Part shown: piece by piece, positions 32,637 through 42,167 of the stretch
Position numbering within the stretch: position 1 is the stretch's first letter
Layout: each line of letters starts with the position of its first letter
Assembly: GCA_018820765.1 (NCBI GenBank)
Contig: JAHJNN010000011.1
Location: 1-64,000 of the forward strand
DNA length: 64,000 nt
Reading direction: 5' to 3'
Origin: Gammaproteobacteria bacterium
GTDB taxonomy: Bacteria; Pseudomonadota; Gammaproteobacteria; Burkholderiales; Thiobacillaceae
Program-made: the position numbers and the translations under genes
The notes under the pieces: generated by a model
What the model was told of the DNA's origin: nothing
Databases searched by the model: none
What the model saw: the letters and a program-made list of their open reading frames with translations, nothing else

Positions 32637-34733
32637 TCAGGAAGCGCCGCACAGGTTTTCCAGGGGCTCGGGACAATGCACGCCATTGCCCTGCACATAG
32701 TCCACTCCGATCTGCTGCAGCACCGCCAGGATCTCGTCCGACTCGACATATTCGGCCACGGTCTTCAGACCCATCTGATGGCCAATCCGGTGTATCGCCT
32801 CGACCATGGAGCAATCAATCGCATTGCTCGCGATGTCCCGCACGAACGCGCCGTCGATCTTGAGGTAGTCCACCTTCAGGTTCTTCAGGTAGGTAAAGGA
32901 TGACAGGCCGCTGCCAAAGTCGTCCAGCGCAAAGCTGCAGCCGAACTCGCGCATGGCATCGATGAAATCGTTGACGACGGCGAGGTTGCCGATGGCGGCC
33001 GTTTCGGTGATTTCAAAGCACAGATGCGGTCCCAGATCGGGATTGTCCTGCAGTTTTTCCAGCAGCATGCGGCGAAATGCCGGGTCTTTCAGCGAGGCCC
33101 CCGACAGGTTGACCGCAAACAGGCAATGCTGCTCGCGTTTGGACACCACATAACGCTGGCACGCGCGCAAGGTTTCCCCGATCACCCAGCTGTCGAGAGA
33201 CGGCATGATGGAATAGCGCTCGGCGGCGGGGATGAAGGCCATGGGTAGAATTTCGCTGCCGTCGTCATCCACCATGCGCAGCAGCAGTTCGACATGGCGC
33301 GTCGACTCGACCGTGCCATCGGTACGGCGGATTTCCTGCCACGACAGGCGCAGCCGGTCCTCTTCCAGCGCCCGCTGGATGCGCGCCACCCACTGCATTT
33401 CACCGCGGTGGCGCGTCAGGTCAGTGTCGCGGCTTTCATAAACGTGGATCTGGTTGCGGCCGCGATCCTTGGCCACATAGCAGGCGGCATCCGCGGCTGA
33501 CAGCAGGCTTGCCGTGGTACCGCTGTCGCGGTTGATCGCCACCATGCCCACGCTCATGCCGACCGCGAAAATGCGGTCTTCCCATTTGAAGCGGAAACGT
33601 TGCACCTCGGCCCGGAAGGTGTCCGCCACCTCCAGCGCGTCGGGGGTACTGCAGTTTTCCAGCAGCAGGGCAAACTCGTCGCCGCCCAGGCGGGCCAGCG
33701 TATCGCGTTCGCGCAGGTTGCCTTTCAGCAGCAGCGCCAGCTGGCGCAGCAGTTCGTCGCCCGCCGCGTGGCCGCAGGTATCGTTGATCACCTTGAACTG
33801 GTCGAGATCCATGTAGCACAGCGCATGCTCGCGGCCCTGCTGCAGGGCCGACAGGCGCAGGTGTTCCAGCCGCTGTTCGAACTCGCGACGGTTGATCAGC
33901 CCGGTCAGCGCATCGTGGCTTGCCTGATACACCAGGCGCGCGGTGGCCTGGTCGATTTTTTCCTGCATCTGGTCCTGCATCGTCTGCAGGTGGGCCGCCA
34001 TGTGATTGACGCCGCGCTGCAGCACGCCCAGTTCGGCCTCCCCGGTCTGCGCCACGCGTTCGTCCAGGTGGCCGTCGCCGATGCGGCTCACGGTGCGGGT
34101 CAGGGCCAAGATCGGCTGGGTGATGCGGCGCCCGATGCGCCAGGCGAGATAGAGACTGACGCTCAGACCGGCCAGCAGAATCGCCAGGCTGCGCAGGATG
34201 GCATCGCGCTGGCTCTGGAAGGTGGCGCTGCGCGACACATCCAGCCCCACCCAGCCCAGCAGTTGGGTCCGCCCCCCTGGCTGGGCAGACGCTTCGTCGG
34301 GCGCATTGAAATCATCCACCGCCACTTCGGTGCGGGTGATCGGCGCGTAGTACACCAGCCGGTCCGTGTATTCGATCTGGTGGATCCGATCGGCGGGCAG
34401 CCCACCCTGGGCCGGCTCCACCCAGTCACCGGGGCCGACGTGCGCAAGCCGCTCACCGGTATCGGAAAAGATCGCCACACCGCGAATATCGGTCTCGATC
34501 GCCACCTTGTCGAGCAGGGTCTGCAGCACCGCGATATTGCCGGAGACGACGCCATATTCGGCTGCCGGCGCCAGCTGGCGGGCAATGGCCGCGGCACGGG
34601 TGCGCAGCGACTGATCGAGGTCGTCGATTTTCCCGCTGATGAGCTGGAACAGCAGCAGGACGCCGATGATGGCCACCGGCACCATGGCCAGGCCGATGAC
34701 ACGCCCGCGTATTCCCAATGAAATCGACCTCAC
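32637..34733 (-). CDS. Membrane GGDEF-EAL cyclic-di-GMP protein
   Basis: A 698-residue protein. TM1 at about 10-35, a periplasmic sensor region to about 175, TM2 (ILRSLAILLAGLSVSLYLAW), a HAMP region, then GGDEF (LARLGGDEFALLLE, canonical active site) and EAL. The EAL domain has VELLLRMVD in place of EALLR, NLSGASLKDPAF, CFEITETAAI and ALDDFGSGLSSFTYLK, so the metal ligands look intact. It could make and/or degrade c-di-GMP. The GTG start overlaps the stop of the upstream binding-protein gene (GTGA), which suggests the two work together, the binding protein sensing and this protein signalling. Confidence 0.88.
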   Translation of the reverse strand: MRSISLGIRGRVIGLAMVPVAIIGVLLLFQLISGKIDDLDQSLRTRAAAIARQLAPAAEYGVVSGNIAVLQTLLDKVAIETDIRGVAIFSDTGERLAHVGPGDWVEPAQGGLPADRIHQIEYTDRLVYYAPITRTEVAVDDFNAPDEASAQPGGRTQLLGWVGLDVSRSATFQSQRDAILRSLAILLAGLSVSLYLAWRIGRRITQPILALTRTVSRIGDGHLDERVAQTGEAELGVLQRGVNHMAAHLQTMQDQMQEKIDQATARLVYQASHDALTGLINRREFEQRLEHLRLSALQQGREHALCYMDLDQFKVINDTCGHAAGDELLRQLALLLKGNLRERDTLARLGGDEFALLLENCSTPDALEVADTFRAEVQRFRFKWEDRIFAVGMSVGMVAINRDSGTTASLLSAADAACYVAKDRGRNQIHVYESRDTDLTRHRGEMQWVARIQRALEEDRLRLSWQEIRRTDGTVESTRHVELLLRMVDDDGSEILPMAFIPAAERYSIMPSLDSWVIGETLRACQRYVVSKREQHCLFAVNLSGASLKDPAFRRMLLEKLQDNPDLGPHLCFEITETAAIGNLAVVNDFIDAMREFGCSFALDDFGSGLSSFTYLKNLKVDYLKIDGAFVRDIASNAIDCSMVEAIHRIGHQMGLKTVAEYVESDEILAVLQQIGVDYVQGNGVHCPEPLENLCGAS

Positions 34734-35713
34734 CGTGGCGCTCCCAAACGTTTTTCCAGTTCGGCTTCCGGCAGCAGGGTGTAACCGAGCGAGCGAGCGA
34801 CCTGTTCATTGATAGAAATGCTGAAGTAGGCCGGGTGGTCCGGCATGGGCAGGCGCACCGAACCGCCCTGCAGGGCCGCAACGACGGTTTCGGCGGCCTG
34901 GCGACCAATCTGCGCCGGACTGGAATGTAGCGACAGCAGCGCCCCCGCCCGCGTCAGCGACTGCGAATAGCCCAACACCGGAACACGGTAGCGGTAGGAG
35001 GTCAGAAACAGGCTTTGTGCCGTATTGCGGTTGAATACCAGCGGATCGGTCACAGCCAGCAACACGTCGGCGTCCGACAATACGGTTTCGAGGGGCGCGA
35101 TCAGGCGCTGCTCGCCGGACAGCGTGCCCAGCACCAGGCTGAGTTGCTGCCCCTGCAGGGCCAGGTCCAGCTCGCCGGCAAGGCCCGCCTGTTCGGTGCT
35201 CAACAGCACCCCCACGCGCCGCGTCTCCGGCAGCGCCAGGCGGATCAGCTGCGCCTGCCGCGCGAAGGGCTGGTCGAGATAAATGGCGGACACGCTGCGG
35301 CGACCGCTGTCGCTCAAACGGGCACGCCCGTTCCGGGCATACCATGCACGCGGCACCAGCACCGCCAGCACCGGCGTGCGCACTGGCAGCGAGGCCAAGG
35401 CTTCGGCCGCGCGCACGCCCACCGCAACGGCCAGCTGCGCATCGTTCAACGAGGATGCGGCCAGGCCCGCAGCGTACGCCCGGCCGAGAACATGCGGGCT
35501 GTCGTCCAGCAAGGCCTGCATGGCCTGGAAGACCTCCTGATAGGGCGCCGAATCGTCGCTCAGTACCACGGCCACCCGTGCGGCAGCCGCCGGCATCGAC
35601 ACCAGGGCCAGGCCGGCGCAAGCCAGTCCCAGCAGCACGATGCGCGGGAAGGTGGTCAGGCGGCGCGACAGCCAATGCGTCAAATCGCCACCTGCTCCCC
35701 ACCCCACAGGCAT
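34730..35713 (-). CDS. Periplasmic substrate-binding-like protein (ABC substrate-binding type)
   Basis: A 327-residue exported protein. Signal segment PRIVLLGLACAGLALVSMPA (cleaved after AAAA), then RVAVVLSDDSAPYQEVFQAM, VLAVLVPRAWYARNG, YLDQPFARQAQLIRLALPE, RVGVLLSTEQAGLAGELDLA and VTDPLVFNRNTAQSLFLTSY. This resembles the ABC-transporter substrate-binding proteins of the TrpX/YP-type fold, but no permease or ATPase is beside it. The ATG at 35713 overlaps dnaQ by 34 bases and has AAGGAG upstream; a TTG at 35683 is an alternative. Overlap with the GGDEF-EAL gene suggests a sensory role. Confidence 0.75.
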   Translation of the reverse strand: MPVGWGAGGDLTHWLSRRLTTFPRIVLLGLACAGLALVSMPAAAARVAVVLSDDSAPYQEVFQAMQALLDDSPHVLGRAYAAGLAASSLNDAQLAVAVGVRAAEALASLPVRTPVLAVLVPRAWYARNGRARLSDSGRRSVSAIYLDQPFARQAQLIRLALPETRRVGVLLSTEQAGLAGELDLALQGQQLSLVLGTLSGEQRLIAPLETVLSDADVLLAVTDPLVFNRNTAQSLFLTSYRYRVPVLGYSQSLTRAGALLSLHSSPAQIGRQAAETVVAALQGGSVRLPMPDHPAYFSISINEQVARSLGYTLLPEAELEKRLGAPR

Positions 35714-36384
35714 GCCCCTTTGCTCTCCTTCGCGATTGCTTCGAGCAGGCTGGCGTGCGCCACCAGCTCCTCGGCGGAGGCCTGCAGCAGGACGGGCCTG
35801 GGGCGGGTGCGCGCTGCCGCCTGCCCGGCTTCGGCGCTGCGCGTTTCCAGCCCGATCGACAGGCTTTCCTGACCGCGCGTCAGTGCCAGGTACACCGCCG
35901 CCAGCAGTTCGCAGTCGAGCAAGGCGCCGTGCAGCGTGCGCGCCGCATTGTCCACGCCGTAGCGCTTGCACAGCGCATCGAGGTTGTTGCGCTGACCGGG
36001 ATGCAGCGCCTTGGCCATGGCCAGGGTGTCGGTCACGCCGCCGCACCAGGTCGGCAGCGGTGCCATGTCCAGCAGGCGCAGTTCCATGTTGAGGAAGCCG
36101 ACGTCGAACGGCGCATTGTGGATGATGAGTTCGGCGCCCTGGATGAAGTCGACGAACTCCTGCGCAATGCCGGCAAAGCGCGGCTTGTCCTGCAGGAATT
36201 CCGGGGTGATGCCGTGCACCTGCATTGCCCCGGCGTCGATGTCGCGCTCCGGGTTCACGTAACGATGGAGATGGTTGCCGGTGAGCCGCCGGTTGACCAT
36301 TTCCACCGCCGCCACCTCGATGATGCGATGCCCCTGGTTGGGGTCAAGGCCGGTGGTCTCGGTGTCCAGAATGATTTGTCGCAT
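35680..36384 (-). CDS. dnaQ: DNA polymerase III epsilon subunit, 3'-5' exonuclease
   Basis: A 234-residue proofreading exonuclease. Exo I is ILDTETTGLDPNQGHRIIE, Exo II includes IIHNAPFDVGFLNMEL and Exo III is HGALLDCELLAAVYLALT, so the acidic catalytic residues and the active-site His are present. It removes mispaired bases during replication. The ATG at 36384 is used because MRQIILDTETTG is the usual start. It follows rnhA by 8 bases, the standard proteobacterial order. Confidence 0.95.
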   Translation of the reverse strand: MRQIILDTETTGLDPNQGHRIIEVAAVEMVNRRLTGNHLHRYVNPERDIDAGAMQVHGITPEFLQDKPRFAGIAQEFVDFIQGAELIIHNAPFDVGFLNMELRLLDMAPLPTWCGGVTDTLAMAKALHPGQRNNLDALCKRYGVDNAARTLHGALLDCELLAAVYLALTRGQESLSIGLETRSAEAGQAAARTRPRPVLLQASAEELVAHASLLEAIAKESKGACLWGGEQVAI

Positions 36385-36392
36385 GGTTCTTG

Positions 36393-36839
36393 TCAGTGTT
36401 GTTGTGCCTGCAGCACGCCCTGGTTGGCCAGCGCGTCGGCGCGTTCGTTTTCCGGATGGCCAGAATGGCCTCTCACCCATTTCCATTCGATGCGGTGCAA
36501 CTGGGAGAGGGCATCCAGTTGCAGCCACAGATCCTGGTTCTTCACCGGGTGGCCTGAGGCGGTGCGCCAGTTGCGCCGCTTCCAGCCGGACATCCATTCG
36601 CTGATGCCCTTCTGCACATATTGCGAATCGGTGTGGACCTCGACCGTCGACGGGCGCTTCAGCGACTCCAGCGCACGGATGACCGCGGTCATCTCCATGC
36701 GGTTGTTGGTGGTGTTGGCCTCGCCGCCGCTGATTTCCTTGCGGTGCCCGTCCGTCACCAGCAGGGCGCCCCAGCCGCCTGCGCCGGGATTGCCCTTGCA
36801 GGCGCCGTCGCTGTAAATATAAATGGTGTCAGCGCTCAC
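36393..36839 (-). CDS. rnhA: Ribonuclease HI
   Basis: A 148-residue enzyme. Catalytic acidic residues are visible in [31 protein letters not shown] and [31 protein letters not shown] and [20 protein letters not shown] complete the active site. It cleaves RNA in RNA-DNA hybrids. The start overlaps the end of the upstream methyltransferase gene by 11 bases, indicating coupling. Confidence 0.96.
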   Translation of the reverse strand: MSADTIYIYSDGACKGNPGAGGWGALLVTDGHRKEISGGEANTTNNRMEMTAVIRALESLKRPSTVEVHTDSQYVQKGISEWMSGWKRRNWRTASGHPVKNQDLWLQLDALSQLHRIEWKWVRGHSGHPENERADALANQGVLQAQQH

Positions 36840-37566
36840 GGCGTACCCGATATTGTTTGAGATTGATGACTTTGGCTGCCGGCGATAATAACCGCTGCGT
36901 CACCGGCGTTTTCCACTGCGGCAAAATGATATTCATGCCCTGCACCCGCTTGACCGCCTGTAGGAAATAAACGCCGCCGCCCATCGCCCACCAGCGGTCG
37001 CCCGCCGGCTCCATGAATCGCATCCGCCGCAGCCAGTTTTCGCGGTTGATCGGCGGCCGGTAGCAGCACATGCTGCCGGCCGCCACCTCGAGTCCCAGCA
37101 AGGCCATCCAGTCTTTCACCCGTGAAATGTTCAAAAAGCTGCCGTTCCAGGGATAGCCGCGCTCGCCGCCCTGCAGCATGCGCGCCAGCCCCCACAGGCT
37201 GCGCGGGTTGAATCCGGCCAGCACCAGGCGGCCTTCCGGGCGCAGCACGCGCTCGGCCTCGCGCAGCACCTGGTGCGGGTTGGCGCTGAACTCCAGCACA
37301 TGCGGCAGCAGCAGCAGATCGAGCGACTGGCTCTCGAACGGCAGGAACATGGGGTCGGCCTGCACGTCGGCAGCCGCTTCGGCCGCGCAGCTCACGCGCA
37401 ACGGAATGCGGCTGTTGCGCAGGAAGTCGAGTTGCGGCAAGCCGACCTGCACCGCATTGAAGCCGAACACATCCGATACCGCGTGGTCGAAATAACGCTG
37501 TTCCCGAAACAGCAGGTGTTGTCCCAGCGGCGTTTCAAACCATCCTGCATCCAGCTTGGATAACAT
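36829..37566 (-). CDS. Class I SAM-dependent methyltransferase
   Basis: A 245-residue protein of the methyltransferase 11 type. The motif region is [20 protein letters not shown], then [20 protein letters not shown]; the glycine-rich motif I region is degenerate (a [15 protein letters not shown] segment stands in its place). The substrate is unknown. It is the first gene of the minus-strand run methyltransferase-rnhA-dnaQ, a common betaproteobacterial order. Only 29 bases separate it from divergent gloB. The ribosome site GGAGAAAGGG precedes the ATG. Confidence 0.8.
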   Translation of the reverse strand: MLSKLDAGWFETPLGQHLLFREQRYFDHAVSDVFGFNAVQVGLPQLDFLRNSRIPLRVSCAAEAAADVQADPMFLPFESQSLDLLLLPHVLEFSANPHQVLREAERVLRPEGRLVLAGFNPRSLWGLARMLQGGERGYPWNGSFLNISRVKDWMALLGLEVAAGSMCCYRPPINRENWLRRMRFMEPAGDRWWAMGGGVYFLQAVKRVQGMNIILPQWKTPVTQRLLSPAAKVINLKQYRVRRER

Positions 37567-37595
37567 AGCCCTTTCTCCTTTCCGGCAGTCCCGAC

Positions 37596-38366
37596 ATGTT
37601 GACGCTCATTCCCCTGCCCGCGTTCGAAGACAACTACATCTGGGTGTGGCACGACGATCGCCACGCCGTCGCGGTCGACCCCGGCGATGCCGCGCCGCTG
37701 ATCGCCTATCTCGACGCGCATCAACTTGCGCTGACCGCCGTGCTGATCACGCACCATCACCGCGACCATACTGGCGGCAACGCCCGGCTGCGTCAACGCT
37801 ACGATTGCGCCATCTATGCCCCGGACAATCCGCGCATTCCGGATGTCACCCACGTCCTGAGCGGTGGCGATGTGGTGGACCTCGTCAAACCGGGCTTGCA
37901 TTTCGAGGTGCTTGCCACGCCGGGGCACACGCTCGACCACATCAGCTATGTCGGACACGGCTGCCTGTTCTGCGGCGATACCGTATTCGGCTGCGGCTGC
38001 GGGAAACTGTTCGAGGGCAATTCCGCGATGATGGCTGCCAGCCTCGACGCCATTTTAGCGCTGCCCGATGCTACCCGGGTCTGCTGCGCGCACGAATACA
38101 CCTTGAGCAATATTGACTTTGCCAAAACCATAGCCGGCGACAATGCCACGCTACTCGCACGCGAGCGCGCCGACCGCGCCCTGCGCGCGCAAGATCGGCC
38201 CACCCTGCCCTCCACCCTGGCGCTGGAAAAGGCCACCAACCCCTTCCTGCGCTTTCACGAGCCCGACATGACGGCGTTCGCCGCCGCTTACCTGAATCGC
38301 CCGCATCCCCGTCCGGACGAGGTGTTCAGGGCCATTCGCGCCGCCAAGGACGCCTGGGACGGTTGA
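37596..38366 (+). CDS. gloB: Hydroxyacylglutathione hydrolase (glyoxalase II)
   Basis: A 256-residue metallo-beta-lactamase-fold enzyme. Metal motif THHHRDHTGGNARL (HxHxDH), ATPGHTLDHISY, LFCGDTVFGCGCGKLFEG and CCAHEYTLSN supply the metal ligands, and the C-terminal glyoxalase II domain ends NPFLRFHEPDM... It hydrolyses S-lactoylglutathione to lactate and glutathione. It is divergent from the methyltransferase gene with a 29-base gap, so any promoter must overlap coding sequence. Confidence 0.95.
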   Translation: MLTLIPLPAFEDNYIWVWHDDRHAVAVDPGDAAPLIAYLDAHQLALTAVLITHHHRDHTGGNARLRQRYDCAIYAPDNPRIPDVTHVLSGGDVVDLVKPGLHFEVLATPGHTLDHISYVGHGCLFCGDTVFGCGCGKLFEGNSAMMAASLDAILALPDATRVCCAHEYTLSNIDFAKTIAGDNATLLARERADRALRAQDRPTLPSTLALEKATNPFLRFHEPDMTAFAAAYLNRPHPRPDEVFRAIRAAKDAWDG

Positions 38367-38419
38367 CCTCTCCCACCCGGGCACCTAGGATGGGGGCTTG
38401 TTGAGTACGGGAGACCGTC

Positions 38420-39967
38420 TTGCCCGGAATCAAAATGGCCGACCTTCGATTCAATCGGCTCAGCCTCAGTCTGCTGGCGCTGTTCCTCGCCCATCCCGTG
38501 ACGGCCGCGGAATCCGCACCCGGCGTCCATACCCTGGAATGGAGCAGCGTCGCCGCCGACGGTACGCCCGACCCCTTGTCGTCCGAATCGACACAAGACG
38601 ACGTCTGGCAGCGCATCCGCAGCGGCTTCAGGATCGACGATGCGGCGCAAACGAATCCCCTCCTCGGCGTTCATGAATCCTGGTTCGCCGCGCGGCCGGA
38701 ATACGTGGCCCGCCTAGCCGAGCGCGCGCGCCCTTACCTCTACCACATCGTCGAGGAAGTGCAGCGGCGCGACATGCCGATGGAAATCGCGCTGCTGCCG
38801 ATGATCGAAAGCGCATTCGTCCCCACCGCGCTGTCGCGTTCCGCCGCCTCCGGCATCTGGCAGTTCATCCCTTCCACCGGGAGCCACTACGGCCTGCGCC
38901 AGGACAACTGGTACGACGGCCGCCGGGACTTCACGGCCGCAACGAGTGCCGCGCTCGATTACCTGGGCAAGCTCTACCTCGACTTCGGCGACTGGCAGCT
39001 GGCGCTTGCCGCCTACAACTGCGGCGAGGGCTGCATCGCGCGCGCGATCCAGAAAAACGTCCAGCAGGGTCTGCCCACCGATTACGCCAGCCTGTCGCTG
39101 CCGAACGAGACCCGGCATTACGTTCCCAAGCTGCTCGCGATCCGCAATCTGATCCGCGACTCCGGGCAATACGGCATCGCCATCGATGCCCTGCCGAACC
39201 AGCCCTACTTCAATCAGGTCACGGTCCATGCCAGCATGGACCTCCATTCCGCGGCGCGCCTGGCGGACATGAGCAGCGATGAATTCATGGCGCTGAACGC
39301 GGCCTTCCCGCGCAAGCTCATCCGTTCCGACACGCCGGTCAATCTGCTGGTGCCGGTCGACAAGGCCGACACCTTCCAGCGCAATCTGGAAACCGGGAAC
39401 TGGGATTCCTGGCAGCCCTACGCGGCGCGAAAAGGCGAACGCCCCGAGGCCATCGCAAAACGCTTCGGCATCGGCGTCCAGCGCCTGCTGGAGCACAATC
39501 CGATCTCACTGAAGCGCGGCAAACTCGTGCGCGCCCAGACCATCCTGGTGCCGGTTATCCGGCGCGGCGGCAGCGCGCCGGAAGCGCAGACAACCAGCGC
39601 AAGCCGGCACGTCGTGCAGCGCGGTGACACCCTGTTTGGCATCGCCCGCCGCTATGGGCTCTCCGTCAGCCAGTTGACCCTGGCCAATCCGGAGCTCGAT
39701 CGCCGGATTCAGCCCGGCCAGGTCATTCGACTGGCATTGAACGAGTCGGCTGAACGCGACGCCCACGCCATCCAGCCCGTCAGCCTCAAAGCCAGCGCGG
39801 GCAAACCTGCGGGGCCGGCCCATTACACGGTTCAGCGGGGCGATACCCTGTCCGCCATCGCCCAGCGCTACGACGTCAGCCTGACGGAGATCAAGGCATG
39901 GAATCCGGATGCGGGCAGGCGCGGCACGATCCGCACCGGACAAACCGTGGTCATCAACCAGCCCTGA
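38420..39967 (+). CDS. mltD: Membrane-bound lytic murein transglycosylase D, LysM repeats
   Basis: A 515-residue cell-wall enzyme. Signal segment LSLSLLALFLAHPVTA, an SLT domain (about residues 100-250) with ALLPMIESAFVPTALSRSAA (catalytic Glu) and GIWQFIPSTGSHYGL, then a degenerate LysM near residue 345 and two clear LysM modules: VVQRGDTLFGIARRYGLSVS and YTVQRGDTLSAIAQRYDVSL. It cleaves glycan strands to 1,6-anhydro muropeptides. No lipobox is seen. The TTG at 38420 has GGGAG upstream; an ATG at 38435 is an alternative. Confidence 0.93.
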   Translation: MPGIKMADLRFNRLSLSLLALFLAHPVTAAESAPGVHTLEWSSVAADGTPDPLSSESTQDDVWQRIRSGFRIDDAAQTNPLLGVHESWFAARPEYVARLAERARPYLYHIVEEVQRRDMPMEIALLPMIESAFVPTALSRSAASGIWQFIPSTGSHYGLRQDNWYDGRRDFTAATSAALDYLGKLYLDFGDWQLALAAYNCGEGCIARAIQKNVQQGLPTDYASLSLPNETRHYVPKLLAIRNLIRDSGQYGIAIDALPNQPYFNQVTVHASMDLHSAARLADMSSDEFMALNAAFPRKLIRSDTPVNLLVPVDKADTFQRNLETGNWDSWQPYAARKGERPEAIAKRFGIGVQRLLEHNPISLKRGKLVRAQTILVPVIRRGGSAPEAQTTSASRHVVQRGDTLFGIARRYGLSVSQLTLANPELDRRIQPGQVIRLALNESAERDAHAIQPVSLKASAGKPAGPAHYTVQRGDTLSAIAQRYDVSLTEIKAWNPDAGRRGTIRTGQTVVINQP

Positions 39968-39983
39968 CCGGCGCGCCGCGCAA

Positions 39984-40181
39984 TCAGTCGGGCGCAGGCG
40001 GCTCGCCGCTCTTGTCCGACATCACCAGCGCCATGCCGACGGCCGCCAGAACCATCCACAGCACCGCGGCCCAGATGCCCAGCGCGTCCGACAGCGGCCC
40101 CATGAAAAACAGCATCAGCATCGCCACCGCCAGCACGCCGTTGCCGATCCAGAAATTGCGACTGTGTTTGTCGGTGTTCAA
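39984..40181 (-). CDS. Small two-helix membrane protein, unknown
   Basis: A 65-residue protein: a charged N-terminus MNTDKHSRNFWIGN, two hydrophobic helices (GVLAVAMLMLFFMGPLSDAL and IWAAVLWMVLAAVGMALVM) and a short polar tail SDKSGEPPAPD. Family not recognised. It directly abuts the start of the ABC transporter ATPase stop region and is the last gene of that minus-strand run, so it may be translated from the same transcript. Confidence 0.65.
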   Translation of the reverse strand: MNTDKHSRNFWIGNGVLAVAMLMLFFMGPLSDALGIWAAVLWMVLAAVGMALVMSDKSGEPPAPD

Positions 40182-42167
40182 TCAGTGCTCCTTGGAAAAA
40201 TCCGGATGCCGCCCCGCCACCCAGTGGCAGCGCACCCAGTGCCCGCCGCCCAGGCCGGTCCGGTCGGGGTAGATCTGCCGGCACACCGCCTGCGCATGCG
40301 GGCAGCGCGGATGAAAGTGGCAGCCGGCGGGCGGGTTGAGCGGCGAGGGCTGGTCGCCCGTCAGCCGGATGATGCCTTCGCCGGCGTGCGGCTCGATGCG
40401 CGGCACCGCGCTCATCAGCGCCTGGGTATAGGGGTGGCGCGGCGCACGCAGCACGTCGGCGGCGGCACCCTGTTCGACGATGCGGCCGAGATACATCACC
40501 GCCACTTCGTGCGCCAGATATTCGACCACCGCGAGGTTGTGGGTGATGAAGAGGTAGGCCAGCCCAAGATCGTTTTGCAGGTCCTTCAGCAGGTTCAGGA
40601 TCTGCGCCTGCACCGACACGTCGAGCGCGCTGGTCGGCTCGTCGCAGATCACCAGCCGGGGCGACACCGCGAGCGCCCGCGCGATCGCGATGCGCTGCCG
40701 CTGGCCGCCCGAGAAGGCATGCGGATAACGGCCGCCGGCATCGTCCGGCAGCCCCACCTGGCGCAGCAGCTGCGACACGGCGTCGCGCCGCTGGCCGGCC
40801 GCGCCCACACCCAGCGCATCCATGCCCTCGAGCAGGATGTCCGCTACCCGCATGCGCGGATTGAGCGAGCTGTACGGATCCTGGAACACCATCTGCGCCT
40901 GCCGCCTGAGGGTCGCGGCGTTGTTCGCCGTGATGACCTCGCCGCCCAGCGCGATGCGGCCCGCCGTCGGTTCGATCAGGCGCAGCAGCGCCTTGCCCAC
41001 GGTAGTCTTGCCGCAGCCCGATTCGCCGACCAGCGCCAGCGTGCGGCCGGCCTGGATGCTCATGGCCACGTCATCGACTGCGCGCACGTGGCCGACGGTG
41101 CGCTGGATGAAGCCGCGCCGGATCGGGAAGTGCACCTTCAGCCCCTCGACCTGCAGCAGGGGCTGCGGCGGGTGCGCCGACGCGGCGTGCGCCACCCGGT
41201 CGCGCATGTCCTGCGCCGGCAGCTGCCCGGCCAGATGGCAGCGCACGCGCTGCCCGTTGATCGCCTGCCAGCCGGGCGATTCCTCGCGACAGCGCACAAA
41301 GGCATGCGGGCAGCGCGGCGCAAAGCGGCAGCCGACGAGCGATCCGTCGAGCGGCGGCACCTGGCCGGGAATCGTGGTCAGCCGGCCGCCGTCGCCTGGA
41401 CGCGGCAGCGCCTCGAACAACATGCGGCTGTAGGGATGCTGCGGGCCGGCAAAGAACGCGTCGCGCGCGCTCTCCTCCACCAGTTCGCCGGCATACATCA
41501 CGCCGACGCGGTCGGCGTTCTCCGCCACCACGCCGAGGTCGTGCGTGATCAGCAGCATGCCCATCTGCCGCTCGGCCTTGAGTCGACGCAGCACGTCGAG
41601 CACCTGCGCCTGGATGGTCACGTCGAGCGCCGTGGTCGGCTCGTCGGCGATCAGCAGCTGGGGCTCGCCCGCCAGCGCCATCGCGATCATCACCCGCTGG
41701 CGCAGCCCGCCCGACAATTCGAACGGATAGCTGTCGAGCCGCCGCGTCGCGTCCGGCACCCCCACCGAGTCGAGCAACCCACGCGCGGTGTCGCGCGCTG
41801 CCTGTCCGCCCAGCTTGCGGTGCAGCGCCAGCGCCTCGCCGATCTGCGCGCCCACCTTGACGACCGGGTTCAGCGCCAGCATCGGCTCCTGGAAAATCAT
41901 CGCCATCCGGCCGCCGCGCACGCGCCGCATGTCGCGTTCGGGCAGCGCCAGCACATCGGTTTCAGCCAGCCGCACGCTGCCCGACACGATGCGTCCGCCA
42001 TCCGGCAATAACCTCATGAGGGATAACGCGGTCATCGACTTGCCGCAGCCGGATTCGCCCAGCAGTGCATAGGTCTCACCCGCGGCGACCCGGAACGACA
42101 CGCCGTCGACCACGCGCATGGAACCGAAGCCGGTGACGAGATCGCGCACCTCGAGCAAGGGATTCAT
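40182..42167 (-). CDS. Oligopeptide/dipeptide ABC transporter, double ATPase (YejF type)
   Basis: A 661-residue protein with two ATPase domains in one chain. First: Walker [21 protein letters not shown], signature [17 protein letters not shown], Walker [16 protein letters not shown]. Second: Walker [21 protein letters not shown], signature [15 protein letters not shown], Walker [16 protein letters not shown]. Each is followed by the oligopeptide-transporter tail with Cys-rich [14 protein letters not shown] and [14 protein letters not shown]. It powers the permeases encoded upstream (42164-44544). The ATG at 42167 overlaps the permease stop (ATGA). Confidence 0.93.
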   Translation of the reverse strand: MNPLLEVRDLVTGFGSMRVVDGVSFRVAAGETYALLGESGCGKSMTALSLMRLLPDGGRIVSGSVRLAETDVLALPERDMRRVRGGRMAMIFQEPMLALNPVVKVGAQIGEALALHRKLGGQAARDTARGLLDSVGVPDATRRLDSYPFELSGGLRQRVMIAMALAGEPQLLIADEPTTALDVTIQAQVLDVLRRLKAERQMGMLLITHDLGVVAENADRVGVMYAGELVEESARDAFFAGPQHPYSRMLFEALPRPGDGGRLTTIPGQVPPLDGSLVGCRFAPRCPHAFVRCREESPGWQAINGQRVRCHLAGQLPAQDMRDRVAHAASAHPPQPLLQVEGLKVHFPIRRGFIQRTVGHVRAVDDVAMSIQAGRTLALVGESGCGKTTVGKALLRLIEPTAGRIALGGEVITANNAATLRRQAQMVFQDPYSSLNPRMRVADILLEGMDALGVGAAGQRRDAVSQLLRQVGLPDDAGGRYPHAFSGGQRQRIAIARALAVSPRLVICDEPTSALDVSVQAQILNLLKDLQNDLGLAYLFITHNLAVVEYLAHEVAVMYLGRIVEQGAAADVLRAPRHPYTQALMSAVPRIEPHAGEGIIRLTGDQPSPLNPPAGCHFHPRCPHAQAVCRQIYPDRTGLGGGHWVRCHWVAGRHPDFSKEH

